A DNA stretch of 40,931 bases from Paracoccaceae bacterium. GTDB taxonomy: Bacteria > Pseudomonadota > Alphaproteobacteria > Rhodobacterales > Rhodobacteraceae. Under the pieces are notes generated by a model. That model did not search any database. It worked only from the letters and a program-made list of their open reading frames with translations, and was not told the origin of the DNA. The position numbers and the translations under genes were made by a program. Of the stretch, positions 1-7,788 are shown one piece after another (the first letter of the stretch is position 1; every line of letters begins with the position of its first letter). The stretch covers positions 1 through 40,931 of the forward strand of contig WGNF01000014.1 of the NCBI GenBank assembly GCA_016124615.1, read 5' to 3'.

Positions 1-405
1 AAGAGCCCGTCTGAGCAGGATGGTAATGCGGGAACGCTGCCGATGTTCCATACGAAGGCGAATCATGCGGCAGCGCTGGCAAAGGGCCACGAGTTGGCCG
101 GGGGTGAGGGTCACGGCTGGCGGGGTGTCCGGTCCGCCGGTGCGGCACGCGGCGAGCACGACGCGTGTGGTCCGCACCGCCGCGTAGTCCACGATGTCCG
201 GCCAGTCGGCCGGCCCGCCGTCACCGGCACGCCAGGTGTCGCGAACGGCGTCGAACCAGCGGCCGTCCGGCAGGCAGCGGATCTGCTGCCCGTGCGGACG
301 GCCGCAACACTCGCATCGCCCTTGCGCCCGCACAAAGCGGACGAACCGGCTCAGATCGGGCCAGTCGGGAGGAGCGCACCGGATGTAGCAGCTCTGGGTG
401 GACAT
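1..405 (-). CDS. Degenerate HNH-nuclease-like small protein (3' end outside window)
   Basis: An open frame of 135 codons begins at ATG 405 and runs off the left edge without a stop. It encodes a Cys-rich protein with CxxC near residues 31-34 (CECC, then GRPHGQ) and a second CxxC (LCQRC) near residue 113. This spacing resembles small HNH-type proteins that I recall from Rhodobacteraceae. In those, a His-Asp-His-Asp stretch normally sits before the second CxxC. Here that region reads AACRTGGPD, and the second CxxC is followed by Arg rather than His, so nuclease activity is doubtful. It lies 52 bp downstream of the helicase gene on the same strand. The frame is open upstream of the ATG, so the start is not certain. 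Recognition of the family is from memory. Confidence 0.6.
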   Translation of the reverse strand, partial: MSTQSCYIRCAPPDWPDLSRFVRFVRAQGRCECCGRPHGQQIRCLPDGRWFDAVRDTWRAGDGGPADWPDIVDYAAVRTTRVVLAACRTGGPDTPPAVTLTPGQLVALCQRCRMIRLRMEHRQRSRITILLRRAL

Positions 406-457
406 ACACCGAGATATAGCGCGTTTCCCGGCCGGCGTGAATCCATCAAATGCAAAG

Positions 458-1744
458 TCACCGTTCACGGCCGAAGGCGGCCGGGCGCGGCGGGCGGGCC
501 CCCCCCTCGCGGCCCTTGGCGGGGCCGAAAGAGCGCCCGGGACGCCCCGGCGGACCGTTGCGGCGGCCCGGCGCGGGCCGGGCACCGCGCGGCGGCGCGT
601 CGACTCGGGTCACCGGCTCCAGGCCCGGAACCCGGTGCACCGGCACGCGGTCACCGATCAGCCGCTCGATTCCCCGGAGCGCGCCGTGGTCGGAGCGGGT
701 GGCGAAGGAGATGGCGATCCCCTCGGCCCCGGCGCGACCGGTGCGGCCGATGCGATGGACGTAATCCTCCGGGTTGCGCGGCAGGTCGAAGTTGATGACG
801 TGGGTGATGTCGCGCACGTCGATGCCGCGCGCCGCCACGTCGGTGGCGATGCAGACCCGGGCCCGGCCGTCGCGCATGGATTGCAGCGCATGGGTGCGTT
901 CCTGCTGGCTCAACTCGCCCGACAGCGCCACCACCGAGAATCCGCGGTTGTGGAAGCGGCCCATCAGATGCGTCACCTCGGCCCGCGTCTTGCAGAACAC
1001 CAGCGCCGTCTTCGCCTCGTAGAAGCGCAGCAGGTTGATGATCGCATTCTCGCGGTCCTGCGGCGCCACCGACAGGGCGCGGTATTCGATGTCCACATGC
1101 TGCTTTTGCTCGGCCGCCGTCTTCAGCCGCACGGCGTCGCGCTGGTACTGCTTGGCAAGCTGGGCGATGGCGGGCGGCACCGTGGCCGAAAACAGCAGCG
1201 TCCGCCGCCCTTCCGGCGCGGCGCCCAGGATGAACTCCAGATCCTCTGCAAAGCCGAGGTCGAGCATCTCGTCGGCCTCGTCCAGCACCACGGCGCGGAT
1301 GCCCGTCAGGTCCAGCGAGCCGCGCTCGATATGGTCCTTCAACCGGCCCGGCGTGCCGACAACGATATGGGCGCCGCGATCCAGCGCGCGCTTCTCGGTG
1401 CGGTAGTCCATGCCGCCGACGCAAGACGCGACCTGCGCCCCGGTTTCCTCGTAAAGCCAGTCCAGCTCACGCTTGACCTGCAGCGCCAGTTCGCGCGTCG
1501 GCGCGATGATCAGCGCCATCGGGGTGCCCGCGAACAGGAACCGGTCCTCGCCCGCCAGCAGGTCGGGGGCGATGGCGATGCCGAAGGCAACCGTCTTGCC
1601 CGACCCGGTCTGCGCCGACACCAGCAGGTCGTGCCCCTCGACGCCCTCGCCCAGCACGGCAAGCTGCACCGGGGTCAGTGTTTCATAGCCGCGTTTTGCA
1701 AGGGCAGCCGCCAAGGGCGCCGCAATGCCGGAAGTTTCCGTCAT
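458..1744 (-). CDS. DEAD-box ATP-dependent RNA helicase
   Basis: ATP-dependent RNA-unwinding enzyme of 428 aa, acting in the cytoplasm on structured RNA or ribosome assembly intermediates. Motifs in order: Q-motif context GYETLTPVQ (19-27), Walker A AQTGSGKT (44-51), PTRELA (82-87), DEAD (155-158), SAT (186-188), ARGIDV (305-310) and HRIGRTGR (330-337). A short Arg/Gly/Pro-rich tail follows, as in many RNA-binding helicases. The frame is open upstream to 1858, but the ATG at 1744 is preceded by GGAAAG at a suitable distance and starts the recognisable domain, so I chose it. The leader contains a small hairpin (arms 1772-1777 and 1782-1787). The core looks like the DeaD group and the C-terminal third more like RhlE, so I give no gene symbol. 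Confidence 0.95.
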   Translation of the reverse strand: MTETSGIAAPLAAALAKRGYETLTPVQLAVLGEGVEGHDLLVSAQTGSGKTVAFGIAIAPDLLAGEDRFLFAGTPMALIIAPTRELALQVKRELDWLYEETGAQVASCVGGMDYRTEKRALDRGAHIVVGTPGRLKDHIERGSLDLTGIRAVVLDEADEMLDLGFAEDLEFILGAAPEGRRTLLFSATVPPAIAQLAKQYQRDAVRLKTAAEQKQHVDIEYRALSVAPQDRENAIINLLRFYEAKTALVFCKTRAEVTHLMGRFHNRGFSVVALSGELSQQERTHALQSMRDGRARVCIATDVAARGIDVRDITHVINFDLPRNPEDYVHRIGRTGRAGAEGIAISFATRSDHGALRGIERLIGDRVPVHRVPGLEPVTRVDAPPRGARPAPGRRNGPPGRPGRSFGPAKGREGGARPPRPAAFGRER

Positions 1745-1904
1745 GATCCGTCTTTCCAAAAGGGGGCGAGGCCGGAATCCTGTTCCGGGGGGCCCGAGAA
1801 ATGGCCCACCCTTTTCCCCTTCTGCGCCGGGCCTCCCTGCCCGCCGCCACGGAAACACCGGAGCCGAAGCGCGCCTTCTACGCGAAGTCGCGGGCGTTGT
1901 ATAG

Positions 1905-3371
1905 TCAGCCCTGCGCCTCTGGCCGGGGAACCAGCCAGATCAGCACCGCGATGGCGATGAAGGCGGTGGAGTTGTAGATCAGCGCCGCCGCCATCGCGCC
2001 GATATAGACCGGATGCGCCGGGCCCGCGCCAAGGCCTGCGAGGTGGGCGAAGAAGATCTGCCCGAGGATCGCCACCCCCAGCGCGCCGCCGACCTGCTGG
2101 AACGCCTGCACCGCGCCCGAGGCCGATCCGGTGTCGCGCTGCGGCACGCTGGCCAGCACGACCTGAAAGATCGGCGAGATGCAGGTGCCCAGACCGAAGC
2201 CGCCCAGAAACATCGGCGTCATGAAGGCGAGCCATGTCACCGCGTCGCCGGTCCCCTCGACCACGAAGCGCAGCGATAGCATGGCCAGCGCCATGAATCC
2301 GGCGCCCGCCGTGATCCGCTGCCGCTGCCAGCGTCCGCCCAGCCGCCCGGAGCTGAGCGAGGCCGCCATCACCCCCACCGAGAACGGCATCGTCATCATC
2401 CCCGAATGCAGCGGGTCAAGGCCGAAACCCGATTGCAGGAACACCGCCAGCACCACGAAGAAGCCCGGAATGCCGCTGTAGAGCAGGGTCGAAAGCGCCG
2501 TGCCCAGCACGAAGCCGCGATCGGCCAGCAGGCTGACCGGCAGCAGCTGTACCCGGCCCAGCCGGGCCTGCCGCGCTTCCCACAGCCCGAAGGCCAGCGC
2601 CAGCGGCAGCGCCGCCGCCATCGTGGCGAAGGTCCAGACCGGCCAGCCCGCCTCGCGCCCCTCGATCAGCGGGAACACCACGGCCAGCAGCGCCGCCGCC
2701 GCCAGCACCATCCCGACCAGATCGAGCTTCAGCGGATGCGACCCGCGCACCTCGGGCACCAGCCGCAGCGCCAGCACGATCGCCAGCAGCCCGACCGGCA
2801 CGTTGACCAGAAAGATCGGCCGCCAGTCCAGCCCCCAGATATCCTGCCCGATCAGGAACCCGCCCAGCACCGGCCCCATCACCGAGGCCATGCCCGAGGC
2901 CAGCCCGAACAGCGCGAACGCCTTGCCGCGTTCCTGCGGCGGAAACAGCACCGGCACCAGCGCCAGCGTCTGCGGCATCATCACCGAGCCGCCGACCGCC
3001 TGCAGCACCCGCGCCGCCACCAGCGTGCCGATGCTGGGCGCCATGCCGCAAACGGCCGATCCCAGCGTGAACACCGCGATGCCCGCCACGAACATCCGCC
3101 GCCGCCCCAGAATGTCGCCCAGCCGCCCGGCCGGCAGCAACAGAAGCGCGAAGGTCAGGATATAGGCCGCCACCACCCATTCGATTTCCGCCGCCGTCGC
3201 CCGGAACGCCCGCAACAGCGAGGGCAGCGCGACGTTGACGATCGACACGTCGATCAGGTTCATGAAGGCCGCCGCCAGCAGCACCGCCATCGCCACCCAG
3301 CGCCGGTCGGAATAGCCCCCGGCGGCGGGCAGCGCCATCGCGGCCGGTGGGGGCGGGGTCTCGATGTCCAT
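1905..3371 (-). CDS. MFS drug exporter, DHA2 (EmrB/QacA) type
   Basis: Inner-membrane proton-coupled multidrug efflux protein of 488 aa. The length and hydrophobic pattern fit the 14-helix DHA2 family. The first helix follows RRWVAMAVLL. The loop motif GRLGDILGRRRMFV lies between helices 2 and 3, and the antiporter motif GPVLGGFLIG lies in helix 5. ATG 3371 is chosen because GAGGTG sits four bases upstream; ATG 3374 and GTG 3395 are alternatives. No adjacent MFP (EmrA-like) gene or regulator is present, so the substrate cannot be inferred. It is transcribed toward the helicase gene with about 160 bp between them. Confidence 0.92.
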   Translation of the reverse strand: MDIETPPPPAAMALPAAGGYSDRRWVAMAVLLAAAFMNLIDVSIVNVALPSLLRAFRATAAEIEWVVAAYILTFALLLLPAGRLGDILGRRRMFVAGIAVFTLGSAVCGMAPSIGTLVAARVLQAVGGSVMMPQTLALVPVLFPPQERGKAFALFGLASGMASVMGPVLGGFLIGQDIWGLDWRPIFLVNVPVGLLAIVLALRLVPEVRGSHPLKLDLVGMVLAAAALLAVVFPLIEGREAGWPVWTFATMAAALPLALAFGLWEARQARLGRVQLLPVSLLADRGFVLGTALSTLLYSGIPGFFVVLAVFLQSGFGLDPLHSGMMTMPFSVGVMAASLSSGRLGGRWQRQRITAGAGFMALAMLSLRFVVEGTGDAVTWLAFMTPMFLGGFGLGTCISPIFQVVLASVPQRDTGSASGAVQAFQQVGGALGVAILGQIFFAHLAGLGAGPAHPVYIGAMAAALIYNSTAFIAIAVLIWLVPRPEAQG

Positions 3372-3476
3372 CATGCACCTCGGTGGGGTCGGCACGGCCG
3401 CGCGCCGCGCCGGAACCTAGGGCGAGATCGGGGGGAGGGAAAGGGCTCGGGCCGGGTTGATCATCGCGAAGGTCTG

Positions 3477-4653
3477 CTAAAGGTCGAACGCCCGCTGCGC
3501 CCCCCTGTCTTCTTCCTTTGCCGCCCGCTTGAATCCGCCATCGCCGCGCGCCGGAAACCGCACCGCCCGGTCGCGCAGGGCCATCGCCTGTTCAATGGTC
3601 ACGATCTGGATGCGCGGCACCGTCACGGCCTCGAATCCCGGCAAGGCATAAAGCCCTGCCCCCGCCGCCTCTGTCACCATCGGCTGCGTCGGCTCGGTCA
3701 GGGTCAGAAACACCCCGATCCCGGCGCCCTCGCGTTCGATCACCCCGCGCAGATCGCGGATCATCGACACGCCGACATTCTCGCCGGCCTTGACCGAGAC
3801 GATGGCGCGCCCCTCGTGCTTGGTGCCGAACCAGATGTTGCCATCAATCCCCTTGTCGGCGCCCTTCTTGCTCTGGTTGCCGGGTTGGGCGTTGATCAGC
3901 GACAGCGCCCATTTCTCGAACTCGAAATAGTAATTCTTGTCGGTCCGCCCCCGGTTGGCCATATCCCGCGCGCCCTCGATATCCTGCGGCACGCCGTGGG
4001 TGGCGAACTGCACGCCGGGAAAGGCATCGCGCAGCCGTTTTTCGATCAGGCCGATGGCCAAATGGGTCACGTCGATGCCGATCCACTGCCGGTTCAGCTT
4101 TTGCGCCGCGTGAACCGTGGTGCCGCAGCCGCAGAAGGGGTCGAGCACCACGTCGCCCTCGTTCGACGAGGCTTGCAGGATGCGTTCGAGCAGGGCGACG
4201 GGCTTCTCAGTCGGATAACCAAGCCGTTCGTGTGCAAGCAGTGGTCTAATATCGTTCCACATGTCTTGCAGGGGAACCCCCGGCATTTCATCAAGAAAGC
4301 GTTTGTATTCAGGCATTCCGTCGAACGTGTGCCGCAAACGCCCCTCCAGTGCAAACTTGCGCATGTTACCTTGCGAGTATGCCCAGAATCTACCGCCGTA
4401 TGGATATACGCTCCTATATTCCCACCCGACTCGAGGGTTCAAATGCTCCTCGTCAAGGTCAGCGACCCAACGCTCTTTTTCAAATTCGCGCTTCTTGACT
4501 CGCCATTCGTAACTTGTGTCGCCGCCTCCTTTTGCGGCTGTTAGGTCGCCTCGCCTGAATCGGCGACCAGTATCTTCGTCAACGAGTTTGTAGTCTCGAC
4601 CCGTATATTCTTCCTCATAGGGTGTGAATTGGTTGTTCCACGTCCATTTGGTG
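3477..4653 (-). pseudogene. 3' part of DNA methyltransferase/nuclease-like gene split by transposon
   Basis: This is the C-terminal two thirds of an N6-adenine/N4-cytosine DNA methyltransferase of the beta arrangement, with catalytic motif IV before SAM-binding motif I. It contains the FxGxG-type SAM motif DPFCGCGTT. It ends in a domain with GADKGIDG followed by IVSVKAG, which resembles the D...xK core of Mrr/PD-(D/E)XK folds. Reading on from TTG 4442 through 4653, the frame stays open up to the transposon boundary and reads TWNNQF directly after the duplication. It therefore joins the 5' part at 7103-7655 in phase. Without the element the gene would be 574 codons including the stop. The fragment alone lacks motif IV and should be inactive. 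Confidence 0.92.
4646..4653. repeat. 8-bp target-site duplication, left copy
   Basis: ATTTGGTG lies directly before the transposon's left terminal repeat and recurs directly after its right end (7103-7110). Eight bases is the duplication size known for the IS1595 family. Confidence 0.95.
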
Positions 4654-4676
4654 GGCGATTATATACTTAAGAAAGC
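4654..4676 (+). repeat. Left terminal inverted repeat of the IS1595-type element
   Basis: Begins GGCGATTATATACTT and continues AAGAAAGC. It pairs with the right repeat at 7080-7102 with two mismatches. Confidence 0.93.
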
Positions 4677-4679
4677 TAG

Positions 4680-4708
4680 TTGACGAACGGCTGTCGCGCG
4701 GTCATCTT
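4680..4708 (+). promoter_or_regulatory. Possible promoter for the transposon cargo
   Basis: TTGACG (4680-4685) is followed after 17 bases by CATCTT (4703-4708), just inside the left terminal repeat. A start site about 7 bases later would fall on the ATG at 4716, giving a leaderless or nearly leaderless message. That would fit the lack of a ribosome-binding site. The -10 match is weak, so this is inference. Confidence 0.35.
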
Positions 4709-4715
4709 GACCGAC

Positions 4716-5192
4716 ATGCTTCTTAGACAGATAATCCGCGCACAGAAGGTCATGTTATCTGCCGGATCGTGGCAGGTTGGAACTATGCCTAAGTCTGCCT
4801 TCCCGTTGTCCAAATCTAAAGGAAAGGCATATAGGTTAGGAAACCGGCGATGGCGAGCTATCACCTTCACATCTAACGGAATTTTGTGTAGGTTGCTTGT
4901 GTCATACAGCTACAAGCTTGGTCAATATCAAGCTATGCTTGGCATCGACGAAGGTGGGGACACGAAGCTTTTGGCACGTCTGGAGCGCCACCCAACGCAC
5001 GGCGGCTGGCACATGCACGTAACCTGTGACTCGGATGCCGCGCCGCCGGGGATAAAGGTGGGGCCTTGGGTCAGGTGCCTTCACGGGAAGACTCACAAGC
5101 GGTATCGTAGCGAAGTTCCGAACACAGACGAAGAGGCATTTCGCAAGGCCATGGCGGTCTTTCGTTTGGACCGGATTCAAGGGGAAGGGTAG
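4716..5192 (+). CDS. Transposon cargo protein 1, unknown function (possibly DUF6978-like)
   Basis: Hypothetical soluble protein of 158 aa, first of the three cargo genes. I see no signal peptide, membrane helix or catalytic motif. A central beta-rich stretch (RWRAITFTSNG, then LLVSYSYKLGQYQAML) is followed by an acidic-then-His-rich turn (LERHPTHGGWHMH) and a conserved-looking tail ending in MAVFRLD. I tentatively connect it with the DUF6978 group, from memory only. ATG 4716 is the first ATG; TTG 4707 and TTG 4680 are in frame upstream and no convincing ribosome-binding site precedes any of them. The stop is one base before the next gene's start, so translation is probably coupled. Base composition is lower in GC than the chromosome, as for the whole cargo. 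Confidence 0.75.
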   Translation: MLLRQIIRAQKVMLSAGSWQVGTMPKSAFPLSKSKGKAYRLGNRRWRAITFTSNGILCRLLVSYSYKLGQYQAMLGIDEGGDTKLLARLERHPTHGGWHMHVTCDSDAAPPGIKVGPWVRCLHGKTHKRYRSEVPNTDEEAFRKAMAVFRLDRIQGEG

Positions 5193-5193
5193 C

Positions 5194-5982
5194 ATGATGA
5201 AGGAAGAACTATGCACCGCTTTCTGCGAAGGTTTAGAAATCGTCAAGGTTCCAATTGGCTTCGCTGTGGGGACAAACTTTAAGACCGACATGGGCGATAA
5301 CTTAGCTTTTTATGTCTGCGGACCAGACAAAAACGATCTTTGGTATCTGCAAGATGATGGAACAACCGTTCCGTATATCGAAGCAAGCGGGGCAGACCTA
5401 TCTGTGGCCGCTCGCGAGGAAGCGTTTCAGGCTCTCCTGGCTGATTATGGAGCAGTCCTCGACACTGATACATTGGAGCTCAAATCTCGCGTGTTGGATC
5501 GAGCAGATGTTCCTGCCTCCGCTATGCAGTTTGTCGCCCTCTTGTTGCGCGTTCAGGATTTGGCACTCCTTTCCACTGAACGCGTTCACTCAACTTGGGT
5601 CGAAGAGGCGACGAGGATGTTGACTGGTGCAGTCGCTGGTCGGGCCACGGTTGATTTGAAGGCGGCAGTATTTCCAGATGCAGATGAGTTTCCTGCAGAT
5701 TTGGTGCTTAGATCAGAAGCTAGGCCGCCAGTAGCTGTATTTTTTGGTGTTTCAGACACGAAAATCTATGAGGCGTTGCTGCTCCAGTCTTACGCAAAAT
5801 ACCAAGTCAAGCGCGACTGTGAGGTTGTGGTCATTTTGGAAGAGGATGGAGCAGTCACAAAAAAAGCCCGCCAGAGGGCAGACAATCATCTAATCGTTCC
5901 ACGCTTTAAGGGCGGAAAAAGTGATGCGATAGGACGAATTGTAGAAGTCGCCACAGGATCAAGACCAGAGGTGATGCATTGA
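5194..5982 (+). CDS. Transposon cargo protein 2, DUF1828-like N-terminal domain
   Basis: Soluble protein of 262 aa. The N-terminal 90 residues (FKTDMGDNLAFYV, then LWYLQDDGTTVPYIEASG) match my recollection of DUF1828, often paired with a DUF1829-like C-terminal half. The C-terminal half here (VAVFFGVSDTKIYEALLLQ, then CEVVVILEEDG) is an alpha/beta fold of unknown role. No catalytic motif is evident and the biochemical function of these domains is not known to me. The start ATG follows the previous stop by one base, with GGGGAAGGG upstream as ribosome-binding site; ATG 5197 is also possible. Its end overlaps the start of the next small gene. Association with cargo protein 1 suggests a two- or three-component unit, which is inference. 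Confidence 0.85.
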   Translation: MMKEELCTAFCEGLEIVKVPIGFAVGTNFKTDMGDNLAFYVCGPDKNDLWYLQDDGTTVPYIEASGADLSVAAREEAFQALLADYGAVLDTDTLELKSRVLDRADVPASAMQFVALLLRVQDLALLSTERVHSTWVEEATRMLTGAVAGRATVDLKAAVFPDADEFPADLVLRSEARPPVAVFFGVSDTKIYEALLLQSYAKYQVKRDCEVVVILEEDGAVTKKARQRADNHLIVPRFKGGKSDAIGRIVEVATGSRPEVMH

Positions 5983-6137
5983 CTGTGACGTTTGAATCTA
6001 CTGTGAAAAATCTCCTGAACATGAAGCCGAAGCCGCATGATAAGGACTTCGGCGACAAGGAAGATCAATCCGGCTCGCGATCTGACCAATCATCCAGCAA
6101 GCGGGAAACCAAGTTACGAAACTCAGGAGACGACTGA
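5979..6137 (+). CDS. Transposon cargo protein 3, short basic/acidic peptide
   Basis: A 52-aa frame starting at TTG 5979 (GTG 5985 is an alternative) overlaps the stop of the upstream gene, and AGAGGTG lies six bases before the TTG. The product starts TVTFESTVKNLLNMKPKPH and continues with a very polar Lys/Asp/Ser-rich tail. Such 'VKNLL..PxPH' peptides are common as tiny last genes in mobile operons, which is recollection rather than proof. It overlaps the convergent transposase gene by 15 bp. It is too short and polar to assign a function, and is probably disordered. The tight overlap is the main argument that it is translated. Confidence 0.55.
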   Translation: MTVTFESTVKNLLNMKPKPHDKDFGDKEDQSGSRSDQSSSKRETKLRNSGDD

Positions 6138-7040
6138 GTTAAACCGCCGATAGATGAGACGCTTGCCTTCTGCGCCCTTGACGATCAGGGCTGCGCGTTC
6201 GGTGTCTTCAACGCCGTTGGCCGCACGGTTGCTGTAGCGGAACGCAAACTCGGCGGCATAGCGGTGCAGGTGTTGCTTGCCGCAGTGCTGATAGACCCCC
6301 TTCATGCCGCGCTTGAAGATGCTGAAATAGCCCTCAACGGTGTTCGTGGTCACGTTGCCGCGCACATACTCTTCTGCGCCATGGTTGACGGACTCGTGCG
6401 CTGCGAAGTGTTGGTGGAGATTATCGTACTGCATGGCTTCGTCGGTGTGGATGGTGGCTTCTTTGGCAATATTGCCTTGCAGGATCGGCAACAGTGTCTT
6501 GATTTTCAGGTCGTCAACCACAACGCTCTTGGCGCGGCCAGTGCTGCGGTCAACGAGGGTGAAAACTTTCATCTTGTGCCCGACGCCACGCTTCACTTCT
6601 TTGCCGGGTTCGCGACCGATGAAGGTTTCGTCAACCTCAACAACGCCGCCGCCCGTACCGAAACCCGCGCCGGTGTTGTCAGTCATTGCTTCGCGGATGC
6701 GATGCCACATGAACCACGCGGTTTTGTAGGTGACGCCAATGGAGCGGTGCAGTTGATGGGCGGAAAAGCCTTTCTTTGAGGACGCCATCAGATGCGTTGC
6801 CAGCATCCACTTGTGCAGAGGAACCTTGGAACGTTCAAAGATGGTGCCGACAGTCACAGTGAACTGCTGGCGGCAATCGCCGCACTGAAACAGGCCGGGG
6901 CGATGTTTGGCACCTTCAAGGCGCTTGCACTTCTCGACGCCACCACAATGCGGGCAGAAAACACCATTGGCCCAACGCTGCGCTTCCATATAGGCACGGG
7001 CGGCATTGTCGTCGTGAAAGATGGGGTTGTCGAGGTTCAT
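6123..7040 (-). CDS. IS1595-family (ISXO2-like) DDE transposase
   Basis: Transposase of 305 aa that mobilises the surrounding element. The N-terminal zinc ribbon has CPHC (29-32) and CGDC (53-56). The helix-turn-helix-like region KGFSAHQLHRSIGVTYKTAWFM lies at about 90-111. The catalytic domain shows Asp 137 (VEVDET), Asp 200 (IHTDEA) and the terminal block TTNTVEGYFSIFKRGM (231-246), which supplies the third acidic/Asn residue typical of this family. ATG 7040 is chosen because AAGGAG lies eight bases upstream; the longer frame would start at TTG 7061. Length and motifs look complete, so the enzyme is probably functional. Confidence 0.96.
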   Translation of the reverse strand: MNLDNPIFHDDNAARAYMEAQRWANGVFCPHCGGVEKCKRLEGAKHRPGLFQCGDCRQQFTVTVGTIFERSKVPLHKWMLATHLMASSKKGFSAHQLHRSIGVTYKTAWFMWHRIREAMTDNTGAGFGTGGGVVEVDETFIGREPGKEVKRGVGHKMKVFTLVDRSTGRAKSVVVDDLKIKTLLPILQGNIAKEATIHTDEAMQYDNLHQHFAAHESVNHGAEEYVRGNVTTNTVEGYFSIFKRGMKGVYQHCGKQHLHRYAAEFAFRYSNRAANGVEDTERAALIVKGAEGKRLIYRRFNSVVS

Positions 7041-7079
7041 GGCGGTATCTCCTTGAACCAAATATGCTATCCCGCGCCT

Positions 7080-7102
7080 GCTTTGTCAAGTATATAATCG
7101 CC
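7080..7102 (-). repeat. Right terminal inverted repeat of the IS1595-type element
   Basis: On the minus strand it reads GGCGATTATATACTT then GACAAAGC. Its TGA truncates the interrupted methyltransferase frame. Confidence 0.93.
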
Positions 7103-7655
7103 ATTTGGTGCCCTTCGTAAAGTAGAAGATAACGTCATGTATGTGCCCGAAATTGGCTAACCCTTGTTTTGTATCGTTGTGTGAACTTGACCTTTTCCAA
7201 ACGACTTCGCTTTTGAAACTTTTCGCCCCAAACACCGCATCCAGCAAGATCTTCAGGTAGTGGCTCGCGGTCGGGTCGCAGTGCAGATAGAGGCTGCCGG
7301 TCGATTTCAGCACCCGGTGCAGCTCGATCAGCCGCACCGCCATCATGGCGAGGTAGGCCATCATGTCGTTGTCGCCCAGGAAACTGCGCATCGCCCGCAG
7401 CATGGTGGCCGCCGCAGCGTTGCCGCCCCGCATCACGTCGCCAAACGCCTCTTCGGCGCTGTCGTTCCAGTGCCAGGTATCATCGAACGCCTCGATCTGT
7501 GCCGCGCTGTCGGTGCCGGTCGGGCCCTTGAACAGCACGTTGTAGCTGGCGTTGGAGTTGAACGGCGGGTCGAGGTAGATCAGGTCCACGGTTTCATCGT
7601 GGATGGACTCGCGCAGCACCTTCAGGTTGTCGCCGTAGTACAGGTTGTTCGCCAT
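7086..7655 (-). pseudogene. 5' part of DNA methyltransferase gene, truncated by transposon
   Basis: The N-terminal 185 residues of the split methyltransferase start at ATG 7655, with GAGGGCGGG upstream. Catalytic motif IV is DPPF at 29-32 (LIYLDPPFNSN), and conserved flanking blocks FDDTWHW and LYLHCDPTASHYLK follow. Native sequence ends at GTKW, then four residues and a stop come from the transposon's terminal repeat. Without the SAM-binding motif, which lies in the 3' part, it should not be active. The continuation of this frame after the left duplication (position 4645 downward) is uninterrupted, so the gene was intact until the insertion. The original protein probably modified a specific DNA site. 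No separate restriction gene lies next to it. Confidence 0.92.
7103..7110. repeat. 8-bp target-site duplication, right copy
   Basis: ATTTGGTG, identical to 4646-4653, directly after the right terminal repeat. Confidence 0.95.
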
Positions 7656-7701
7656 GTCCCGCCCTCGTCGGCCGGGGTTCGGCCCCCCGGCCCGCTGCGC
7701 C

Positions 7702-7737
7702 CATTCAGACCGCAATCCGGTTAAGATGGTCTGAATG
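7702..7737. promoter_or_regulatory. Perfect 10-bp inverted repeat upstream of the methyltransferase gene
   Basis: CATTCAGACC (7702-7711) and GGTCTGAATG (7728-7737) are exact reverse complements separated by 16 bases. It lies about 50 bp upstream of the methyltransferase start and is not followed by a T-run in either direction. An operator is more likely than a terminator. Confidence 0.45.
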
Positions 7738-7788
7738 CCACCCTGTCAAACCCGCCCCGCCGCGGCAAGCCCGCCCGCCGCCCGAAAG

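Larger units (their letters stand above)
4654..7102 (-). mobile_element. IS1595-family transposon carrying three cargo genes
   Basis: The element is 2449 bp. It is bounded by 23-bp imperfect inverted repeats (21 of 23 matching, both beginning GGCGATTATATACTT) and flanked by identical 8-bp duplications. Reading from the left end it contains three plus-strand cargo genes (4716-5192, 5194-5982, 5979-6137) and then a convergent minus-strand ISXO2-like transposase (6123-7040). The interior is visibly less GC-rich than the flanking chromosome. IS1595 members with passenger genes are known, but I do not recognise this cargo set with certainty. The element interrupts the methyltransferase gene in the codon for Trp 185. 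Ends, duplications and transposase all look intact, so it may still be mobile. The strand given is that of the transposase. Confidence 0.95.

Noticed and set aside
398..1960. A 520-codon plus-strand frame over the helicase
   Set aside because: The minus strand has an unambiguous DEAD-box helicase; this frame is its mirror image in codon bias.
2406..4544. A 712-codon plus-strand frame with a Gln/Arg/His-rich product
   Set aside because: It is antisense to the MFS transporter and the methyltransferase fragment and has no family features.
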